From contig CAJTGE010000046.1 of assembly GCA_910575795.1 (NCBI GenBank), forward strand, positions 1 to 37,819: 37,819 nucleotides of DNA, read 5' to 3'. A program made the position numbers and the translations under genes. The DNA comes from Clostridiaceae bacterium. Its GTDB lineage: Bacteria > Bacillota > Clostridia > Lachnospirales > Lachnospiraceae. This document shows positions 7,392 through 14,800 of the stretch, piece after piece; positions within the stretch are counted from its first letter, which is position 1, and every line of letters begins with the position of its first letter. Below the pieces are notes generated by a model, which saw only the letters and a program-made list of their open reading frames with translations, made no database searches and had not been told where the DNA came from.

Positions 7392-8411
7392 ATGGCGGTT
7401 ACAATCCGGGATGTCGCCGCGCTGGCCGGCGTATCCCCTTCCACGGTCTCCAGAACCTGCAAGGATCACCCTTCTATCAGCAGAGAAACCAAAGAAAAAG
7501 TGCGCCAGGCCATGGCCCAACTGGGCTATGAGCCTAACGTCCACCCCGCCGCCCCGGCCGGGCAGACGCCGCAGCTTATCAGCATTATCCTTCCCCCCTC
7601 GTCCAGGGATGTCTATGAAAATTCCTTCTATCTGGAGGCTGTCCGGGGCGTGAGCCAGTTCTGCAACGGGCGCGGCTACACCAGCGCCGTTGTCACGGGA
7701 CAGGACGACGAGGAACTTTTGGGGGCTATCCGCACCCTATCAAAGGATGAACGCATGGGCGGCTTTATCGTCCTCTACTCCAGGCAGGACGACGCCGTGA
7801 TTGATTATCTCTATAATGAGGGACTCCTCTATGTCCTGATCGGAAAGGCCAGACAGTTTGTAAACCAGACCATTTATATTGACAATGACAACCTCCTGGC
7901 CGGACAGGAGGCTACGGAATATCTCTTTTCACTCGGACACCGCCGGATTGCTTTTGTGGGGAGCGAATCGAATATGTATTTTTCCGCCGAACGCAGGGCA
8001 GGCTACCGTCTGGCTTTAAGCAGGCATGGTATCAGGCAGAATCCTGCCTACTGCCTGGAAATCGCCGGTCCCTCCAGAGAAAGCGCGCAGGCTTTCCAGG
8101 CTTTGCTCGGGCAGGACGAGCCTCCCACCGCCGTGGTCGCCAGCGACGATATTCTGGCCGTCGCCCTGGAACAGGCGTGCGCCAGGAGAGGGCTCTCCAT
8201 ACCGGATGATCTGTCCATTGTATCCTTTAATAACTCCCTTTTTGCCCGCATCACCTCCCCGCAGCTTACTTCCATTGACATAAATTCCCTGCAGTTGGGC
8301 ATAGAGGCCGCCTCCCAGCTCATTAATCACATAGAAAACCCGAATCTGCTGGCCACCAAAATTATCGTCCCCCACTCGCTCATTGTGCGGGAGAGCTGCA
8401 AAAAACTATAG
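7392..8411 (+). CDS. LacI-family transcriptional regulator (MalR-like by context)
   Basis: A 339-residue DNA-binding repressor. Residues about 4-25 are the LacI helix-turn-helix (TIRDVAALAGVSPSTVSR), followed by the hinge helix region. Residues about 60-335 are the periplasmic-binding-protein-like effector domain (SLGHRRIAFVGS, AVVASDDILAVALEQA, and LTSIDINSLQLG near the end). I take ATG 7392, with AAAGGAG eight bases upstream, over a GTG nine bases earlier that overlaps the ribosome site. Divergent placement opposite malQ suggests control of maltodextrin metabolism, possibly with autoregulation. The sugar specificity cannot be read from the sequence. Confidence 0.93.
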   Translation: MAVTIRDVAALAGVSPSTVSRTCKDHPSISRETKEKVRQAMAQLGYEPNVHPAAPAGQTPQLISIILPPSSRDVYENSFYLEAVRGVSQFCNGRGYTSAVVTGQDDEELLGAIRTLSKDERMGGFIVLYSRQDDAVIDYLYNEGLLYVLIGKARQFVNQTIYIDNDNLLAGQEATEYLFSLGHRRIAFVGSESNMYFSAERRAGYRLALSRHGIRQNPAYCLEIAGPSRESAQAFQALLGQDEPPTAVVASDDILAVALEQACARRGLSIPDDLSIVSFNNSLFARITSPQLTSIDINSLQLGIEAASQLINHIENPNLLATKIIVPHSLIVRESCKKL

Positions 8412-8505
8412 AGGCAGATATGAGGGCTGCCACAGAAGCCAAGCCATATGCAGGCCGGCAGTTGCCAGACAGCCTGAAATCTTTTCAAAAGGAGTTTTAT
8501 ACGTT

Positions 8506-10437
8506 ATGTTATGGTTAGAGGAACTGATTGAAGCGTACGCAGACGAATACCGGAGCGAGAGCAAAAAGCGCAGGAAAAATGCCCGGCGCCCCGGCGATTA
8601 CAAAAACCGGCTTTCCAGGCTTTATACAGCCCTAAAGCGCTCAAAGGAGCATCAGATGACCACCCGGCATCTCGAGGACTACCACCGCCAGGTAAAAAAT
8701 CTGTCCTATTTCGCCTTCCGCTCCCAGGACGCGGCAGTCATCGGGCAGATCTGCGGACAGATCCTTCCGGAGCTCGCGCGCCTTGACCTGGCTCTGTTTC
8801 TGCCCGGACAGAGAGAGCATCTCAGCCGCGATTTCCTGGATTATATGAAAACCGAGCAGTCCGGCGAAATCTGCTCCAGGCCGTTAATCGAACTGTATCA
8901 GGCGTATAGGCATTATGTAATCCAGTATAAGATCATGGATCTCGTCCCCTCCCGCCCGGAGATGGAATTCCCGGAGACCATGGCCATGAACCGCCGCTTC
9001 ATCCTTCATGTGGGCCCCACAAACAGCGGGAAAACCTTCCACGCCCTTGAACGGCTGAAAGAAGCCTCCTGCGGCGTCTACTTAGGGCCCCTGCGGCTCC
9101 TGGCCTTAGAGGTGTATGAGCGGATGCTGGAATTTCATGTCCCCTGCACCATGCTGACCGGGCAGGAATGCATCGCCTCCGAACACAGCCGGGTGACTGC
9201 CTCTACCATCGAAATGGCGGATTTTACGGCGGACTACGATATTGCGGTCATCGACGAAGCCCAGATGGCCGCGGATCCGGACCGGGGCCACTGTTGGACC
9301 AGGGCCCTTCTGGGCATAAAAGCGCGGGAAATCCATGTCTGCATGAGTCCCGCCGCCGAGCCGGTCGTCCGTCATTTAATCAGCCTGTGCGGGGATTCCT
9401 CTGAGATCCGCCGTTACGAGCGCAAAACAGAGCTCCTGTGTGAGGATCAGCCCTTTTCCTTTCCGGACGATGTGCGCCCCGGCGACGCCCTGGTGGTATT
9501 TTCCAAAAAAGCCGTCCTGGATATAGCCGGACGCCTCGAGGAACACGGAATCCGCGCCAGCGTCATCTACGGAAGCCTCCCGCCGGAGATACGCCGCCGG
9601 CAGATGCGCCTCTTCACCAGCCGCAAGACAAATGTGGTGGTGGCCACGGATGCGATCGGCATGGGCTTAAATCTCCCTGTCCGCCGCATTGTGTTCATCC
9701 AGACCGAAAAATTCGACGGCAACTGCCAGAGGGGCCTGTCCGTGCCGGAGATCCGGCAGATCTCCGGGCGCGCCGGCCGCTACGGCATCTTTAACACCGG
9801 CTACGTCACCGCCATGGGAGCCGATTCCCTGGCCTATATCAAAGAGCGTTTTAACACCCCGGAAGCCCCGATCCGCATCGTCAGCCTCGGCTTCCCCCAG
9901 ATCCTCTTAAACCTCGAGGAACCGCTGGACGTGCTTTTACAGGTCTGGAAATCTGTTGAGCCGTCGCCGCCATTTGAAAAAATCAACATCGAAGAGCCGC
10001 TGGCCCTCTATGCCCAGGCAGAACGCCATAAGGAGGACATCTACGGGTTTGAGGACAAGAGGATACTGTACCGCATGATTACCTGCCCGATAGACGTCAA
10101 GGACTGGCAGGTGGTGTCCCAGTGGCTTGACTACTGCAAAAACTATCCCGCCTCCCCCTCCCTGTGCCACCCGGATCGCAATTCCGGCAGCAAAAAGGGG
10201 ATACAGAAGTTTGAGACGTATTATAAAAAGCTGGATCTGTATTATCAGTTCTCCCATCGGTTTGGGAAAATCATTGATGAGGCGTGGCTTCAGAAGGAGC
10301 GGGAAAAGACGGAGGCGGCGATTATGCAGCTTTTGTCAAAAGGGAAAAAGAGTTATATTTCAAGGTGTCAGTATTGCGGGCGGATGCTTCCGGTGGGGTA
10401 TGGGTATCGGATTTGTGAGCGCTGCAGGGGGCGTTGA
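8506..10437 (+). CDS. Suv3-like superfamily 2 RNA helicase with a C-terminal zinc motif
   Basis: A 643-residue ATP-dependent helicase resembling the mitochondrial degradosome helicase Suv3. About 165 N-terminal residues are unassigned. Walker A is GPTNSGKT (K176), motif II is DEAQ (D250-Q253), and motif VI is in QISGRAGRYG. The TDAIGMGLNLPVRRIVF stretch is typical of Suv3. The C-terminus has C621-x2-C624 and C637-x2-C640, a likely zinc ribbon. ATG 8506 is chosen because AAAAGGAG lies 11 bases upstream. The frame is open back into the LacI gene but has no ribosome site there. It follows the LacI gene by 94 bases and may be cotranscribed with it. The substrate is unknown; RNA turnover is inferred from the family. 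Confidence 0.9.
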   Translation: MLWLEELIEAYADEYRSESKKRRKNARRPGDYKNRLSRLYTALKRSKEHQMTTRHLEDYHRQVKNLSYFAFRSQDAAVIGQICGQILPELARLDLALFLPGQREHLSRDFLDYMKTEQSGEICSRPLIELYQAYRHYVIQYKIMDLVPSRPEMEFPETMAMNRRFILHVGPTNSGKTFHALERLKEASCGVYLGPLRLLALEVYERMLEFHVPCTMLTGQECIASEHSRVTASTIEMADFTADYDIAVIDEAQMAADPDRGHCWTRALLGIKAREIHVCMSPAAEPVVRHLISLCGDSSEIRRYERKTELLCEDQPFSFPDDVRPGDALVVFSKKAVLDIAGRLEEHGIRASVIYGSLPPEIRRRQMRLFTSRKTNVVVATDAIGMGLNLPVRRIVFIQTEKFDGNCQRGLSVPEIRQISGRAGRYGIFNTGYVTAMGADSLAYIKERFNTPEAPIRIVSLGFPQILLNLEEPLDVLLQVWKSVEPSPPFEKINIEEPLALYAQAERHKEDIYGFEDKRILYRMITCPIDVKDWQVVSQWLDYCKNYPASPSLCHPDRNSGSKKGIQKFETYYKKLDLYYQFSHRFGKIIDEAWLQKEREKTEAAIMQLLSKGKKSYISRCQYCGRMLPVGYGYRICERCRGR

Positions 10438-10654
10438 AACAGGGGATTATTGGAAACTTTATTTAATGTAAGCTAATATTAAATATTGTTTTGTATTTAT
10501 TATATGCAAAATATAATTTTAAATATATGGTTAATTTAAATCTGAAACGAGATATTTTGCCATGATATCGGCTATATAAATTGATGGCAAAACGGCCAAA
10601 ATGGCTTGAAAAGCATTCGTTTCTATTGTTAGTGTGATTATTCGTAAATAGGCC
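10438..10654. other. AT-rich gene-free stretch
   Basis: Much more AT-rich than the flanks. It contains TTTTGCCAT (10555-10563) and ATGGCAAAA (10584-10592) as an inverted repeat around about 20 bases. There is no coding frame with a ribosome site and no clear terminator for the helicase gene. The base composition suggests foreign or decayed DNA at the start of the repeat-rich stretch. Confidence 0.5.
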
Positions 10655-10792
10655 GCCAGGAACAGGCCATATATCCAACGGAACCGCGCTCTCGCTCAGT
10701 GAAAAGCGCGGCGGACACTAAGCTCGAAAAGACCTCGCTAAGTGCCGGCGGTTTTCAATGGGTTCCTTATGGATATATGGCCTGTTCCTGGC
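10655..10792 (-). repeat. palindromic element family R2, copy A
   Basis: About 138 bases bounded by perfectly complementary 23-bp arms (10655-10677 and 10770-10792). On the minus strand it reads TATCCATAAGGAACCC at the inner end of the left arm, then a conserved core including CTTAGCGAGGTCTTTTCGAG, and TTGGATA at the inner end of the right arm. The core is nearly identical to copy B, in the opposite orientation. The outer 17 bases of each arm differ from copy B, but the two arms still pair with each other. Conserved ACGTA and GGCC flank the arms. Confidence 0.85.
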
Positions 10793-10941
10793 TACGTGAC
10801 TGGCGGGCCATATGATGTTATGGCTATAGTCGTACTAAATGTTACCAATTGTAGGCATAGAGGGCTGTGGCAAACATATGAGGGCTGTAAAATTTACGAT
10901 ATGACTTGGCCCTACGTTTCATTGGGGATTAGATTATACGC

Positions 10942-11103
10942 CTACTCTCTCCCATAATCAGGATATCCGTTACCCTGAAGATCCATGGCCAGATGGCGCA
11001 TGCGCTCTTTATCCGTATCCTTTTTTAACTTCTGTCCTGCGCCGCATTCATAGCAGCCGTGAGGTATCGTTTTAATCTCTTCCTGATCTTTTGCTTTTCT
11101 CAT
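10942..11103 (-). CDS. 53-residue hypothetical protein with one CxxC motif
   Basis: ATG 11103 is preceded by AAAGGAGG with a ten-base spacing, a strong ribosome site. The product is charged and hydrophilic, with a single HGCYECG motif near residues 16-21, a K/D/R-rich middle, and a terminal NGYPDYGRE. One CxxC pair could bind metal only as a dimer. I do not recognise a family. It lies between the two inverted R2 palindromes, together with the brnTA relic. Confidence 0.6.
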   Translation of the reverse strand: MRKAKDQEEIKTIPHGCYECGAGQKLKKDTDKERMRHLAMDLQGNGYPDYGRE

Positions 11104-11233
11104 CCAGTCGCTTCCTCCTTTCGCGTTCCTTCCCGAATAGTGTCTCCGTATATACAGGAGTTCATAATAGGAAACGAATGGCTGATAGATTGTCTGTTTT
11201 TATCGATTCGGCTCAATTGAGAGCAGGATGAAA

Positions 11234-11413
11234 CTATGCGTTCTTCTTTCTGTTGCGTTGAGCTATGGAGCATCTAAATGCCTTGAGCATTGCAGGAGAC
11301 AGCTCAGGAGAATCTTCATCAAATTGAATTTCCCGCTTTGCCGCCGCCCTGACTTCCTCCAACTGCTCCTGCGTAGGAGTCTGACCATTTTTAATTGTAA
11401 AAATTTTGGTCAT
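11234..11413 (-). CDS. BrnA-like antitoxin (type II toxin-antitoxin)
   Basis: The 59-residue product begins MTKIFTIKNGQTPTQEQLEEV and ends in a basic QRNRKK tail. Small acidic-middle, basic-tail proteins of this kind sit directly downstream of BrnT toxins and act as antitoxin and DNA-binding repressor. ATG 11413 has CGGAGG seven bases upstream; an upstream GTG in frame lies ahead of that site. It overlaps the last codons of the broken brnT frame, the usual translational coupling. The antitoxin looks intact although its toxin does not, so it is now probably an orphan. The assignment rests mainly on the upstream BrnT remnant. Confidence 0.65.
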   Translation of the reverse strand: MTKIFTIKNGQTPTQEQLEEVRAAAKREIQFDEDSPELSPAMLKAFRCSIAQRNRKKNA

Positions 11414-11578
11414 AGTAAAACCTCCGTTCACTTTCCGTTGCCAATCTTGCAGAGATTAACCGGATATTTTCTTACGCTCGGTAAATACAACGAACAGCAA
11501 ATTGCCAACCATACCAATTGCAACATAACGGTCTTCCTTCATACTATGCTCAAAATCATACATCTCTATGATATCAAA
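11391..11578 (-). pseudogene. brnT toxin remnant, frameshifted and 5'-truncated
   Basis: Read on the minus strand, one frame gives FDIIEMYDFEHSMKEDRYV, then AIGMVGNLLFVVFTERKK, then a stop (11456-11458). A different frame from 11462 gives RLISARLATESERRFYYD. Together these match the second half of BrnT ribonuclease toxins, whose hallmark is a FTER...RLISAR...ER ending. Eight bases separate the ERK and RLIS codons where nine would keep frame, so a one-base deletion broke the gene. The N-terminal half is missing, and the palindromic element copy B lies about 60 bases upstream. The toxin should be inactive. Confidence 0.75.
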
Positions 11579-11639
11579 CAAACGTATTAACAAGGCTTTT
11601 GGCAGGATGAGGCCAGGTTCCAGGCCCGCTGATAACGTA

Positions 11640-11778
11640 GCTGTCGCCAGCTCCTGTATCCATAAGGAACCCGTAGAAAACCGCCGGCGCTTAGCGAGGT
11701 CTTTTCGAGCTTAGCGTCCGCTGCGCTTTTCTCCGAGCGGAAGCGGGGTTTCTGTTGGATACAGGAGCTGGCGACAGC
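11640..11778 (+). repeat. palindromic element family R2, copy B
   Basis: 139 bases with perfect 23-bp arms (11640-11662 and 11756-11778), in the opposite orientation to copy A. The core (AAAACCGCCGGC, CTTAGCGAGGTCTTTTCGAG, GCGCTTTTC) is shared with copy A almost base for base. The arm sequence is different but self-complementary. ACGTA precedes and GGCC follows the arms, as in copy A. With copy A it brackets the 53-residue gene and brnTA relic. Confidence 0.85.
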
Positions 11779-11810
11779 GGCCTCCCCGCGATAGTCCTAA
11801 CATGCCAACG

Positions 11811-11860
11811 CGCCAAATGGGCTGTACAGATGGCATGATTGATTTTTCAGCCACGCCCTA
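11811..11860 (-). repeat. half copy of MITE-2 abutting the jetC stop
   Basis: Read on the minus strand from 11860 it matches one end of the complete MITE-2 at 32875-33040: TAG, then a GCGTG..TGAAAAATCA stretch, then GCCATCTGTAC. Only about 50 bases remain. Its outermost TAG is the stop codon of jetC. Confidence 0.7.
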
Positions 11861-14800
11861 AAAAAGCGCTTCCTCCACCTCAATCCTCGCGCTCACCATC
11901 TCCTCCCCGCCGCCCCCGCTCAGACGCTTTGCGCGCAGGTACTGCATCCCATTGCGCAGTCCCGCCGCAATCAAATGAATCACATATATATTGTCAAACC
12001 GGTTATAGATCGACTCCCCTCCCAGCCCGGTTAAACACAAAAGCTGCGTATTCGTCTTTCTGGCCATATCCATCAGCGGTATCAGCAGATGGGAGGCGTT
12101 TGTCTGGGCAAACGGGTTGTCCATCACCAGAACTTTTCCCTCGTTTTTCTCTGCAAATATATCGCTTTCATCCTTGCGCATGTAGTCAAGGAGGCTTGAC
12201 AGGATCACGAACGCGGACAGGAAGCCTTCTCCCCCGGAGTTTCTGGAAACCTCGGCCCAGGTGATGGGATATTCGCGGTGCTCCTCGATTTTGAATAAAT
12301 GGATCTGCACGTTTCCGAGCCCGATCGCTGTGTCGTACAGATTCCTGGTTGTGATGCGGGTTCCGAAATATTCCTGGGCATTTTCTCCCTTTTCAAACAG
12401 GGCTACGCCCCTGTGAGTTACCTCGTCCAGAAGATCCTGCATCCTCATGTGGTAGAGTTCGGCGTTGTCCTCCCACGCCGGGATCTGCAGCCTGAGCATT
12501 TTTACAGGGCGGCTGCGGACCGTGATCGTTGAATTTTTGTCAATCCGGCCCATATGCCGATGGACCTCATGGACGTATTCCTCCAGAATATCTACCAGAC
12601 GGTCCCGCTCCTTTTCCACGATGGAAATGTCCACCTCCAGCTTTTCAATCAGGCTGTCATAGGATGCGATCGTGGTGTCAAGCTGTTCCAGCGCCAGGGA
12701 AACCTCGCCTGTCAGCTCCAGCATGGATTCCAGGGGCTTCCGGTAAAAATCGTCCTGGAACTCGTCTCTGCGGATCATCCGGTTTAAGGCCGCGGTCAGG
12801 CGCTCCCTGCCCTCCTGGAGCGCTTTGAGGAGATGATGGTAATCGCGGATCAGGATTCCTTTAAAATCCCTTAAGCCTTTTGCGGACAGCTCTGCGATGT
12901 CTGTGTCCCAGCTTATTTCCTCCCGCGCGGGGAGCGCGTCGTATTCGGCCAGGGCGGTCAGGATCTCGCCAAAGCATGTAAGGCGCTCTGAAAGCGCCGC
13001 CCGCTCTGTTTCCTTCTCCCGCTCCAGATACGAGAGCTTCTGTATCCGGGCGTCAAAGTCCTGGCTTTGTATCTCCTCTCTGGGAAGGGCGGCGGACTGG
13101 CCGCATTCCCGCTCCATCCGGCTCTGCACATCCTTTATCTCATTTGCCGCGACCGCCGTATGCTTATCCTCCTGTCCCCACAGCGCTTCCTTTTCGCGGA
13201 TTGTCTTTTCGCGCTCTTTAAGGAGCGCTTCCTGATGGCTCTCCTCCTCACGGCTGTAGCGGATCGCCTCCCACGCGCCGTCGGGAAGGCTGTATTTCTC
13301 CTGCAGGCGCTGTAAGGCTTTTTCTGCCTTTAAAAAACGCTCCAGACTCTTTTTACTCTGCCGCTCCAGCTCCCTTTGTTCCATGGAAAAGCCGGCTGTG
13401 ATTGCCTCAAACCGCGCCTCCATTTCATGAATCCGCTCTTCTGAATCCGCTTTGGGGGATGCGTCGGCGTCTTTATGCCCGGCCGCCTCTGTCTGTACGC
13501 CGTTTTCACCTTCGCCTCCCTCTTCCTCCTTAAGCCGCCTGTCTCCTCCCTTTTCCTCTTCCTCCTTAAGCTGCCTGTCTCCTCCCTTTTCCTCTTCCTC
13601 CTTAAGCTGCCTGTCTCCTCCCTTTTCCTCTTCCTCCTTAAGCTGCCTGTCTCCTCCCTTTTCCTCTTCCTCCTCAGGCCGTCTGTCGTCCCCTCCTTTT
13701 TCCTCTTCCTCCCCCGGCCCGCCGCAGCCCTCGTAGCGGCAGAGGCGCTCTTTTAAGCGTTCGCTCTCCCGGTTCAGCAAATGGGATTCGGAGTCCAGTG
13801 TCCTGGCCTCTTCCTTTAAGCGTTCCAGGCGCTCTCCCGACAGTTTTTGCTGTTCCTCCAGACGTCTGCGCTTCTGTCTGAGCGCCTCCAGCGCTTTTTT
13901 ATCCTCCTCATAGCGGGCAAAGGCGCTGCAAAGACGGTCAAAGTCCTCCATCCTCCTGTTCTGCCGGCTGATGTTCTCGCCGCACAGGCGGATCCCGTTC
14001 TCCAGGCGCCCAATCCCGGCCTTTTCCTCTGTCAGCGCGGCGCGCTGCTGTATGAGGGCTTCCCGGAGCCCGGCAAGTGATTCCCGCAGGGTTTCCAGCT
14101 CTTTTTCCGTCTCTTTCCACACCTGCTCCGTCACGCTCTGGGCGCGCAGGCGTTCCTGGCGCTCCATATACTCCCGGTGCTCCCTTTTGCGGACGGCGGC
14201 CGCCTCCTCCTTTTTCCGGATCTGGCGTTCCTTTTCCTCTGTCAGGCGCTCAACCTCCTCCTCATTCAAGAGGCCCTCGTTAAACAGCACATAAAAGCTG
14301 ACGCTCTGGCATGGAATGAGAGGGCCCTGTCCCTCCCGCCCCGGCTGTTCAAGCTGCCCTCGCTCGATGATGGGGATCGGGAAGGAGGTGAACATGCCCC
14401 CCAGCCCTGTTTTCAGCCCTGCAATCTCCTGCCTGGTCATAATCAGGGCATAGGGGAGGAAGGGATTGTTCTGTATCAGCTCCCGGTTTTTGCTCTCCCC
14501 GTACCCGTTTTTCTTAAGCCACTCCATCCCGTAGACCAGATGGATCCCCGCGTCGGCAAATGCCTGTTTCATTTCCTGTGAAAGCTCCGGGCACTCTCCG
14601 CTTATCAGGCGCTTAAGCTCTGTCTCCAGCCCGTCCTTCTCCCGTTCCAGGCCGCGCCACAGGGTCTCGATCTCCAAAAGCCGGCGCTCCGACGCCTTCA
14701 GAATCCCCTCTCTGTCAAACAGATGCTTTTCCTCCAGATCCAGATACTTCATGATCACGCGCCGCGCGGAGAGCTCCTCTTCATACTGCGCCTTCCTCCT

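Noticed and set aside
10655..11778. Integron attC sites
   Set aside because: The elements are palindromic and bracket cargo, but they lack the RYYYAAC/GTTRRRY core sites, and no integron integrase is present.
13531..13713. CRISPR-like array of 36-bp repeats
   Set aside because: The units are directly adjacent with no spacers and lie in frame inside jetC, so this is a coding minisatellite.
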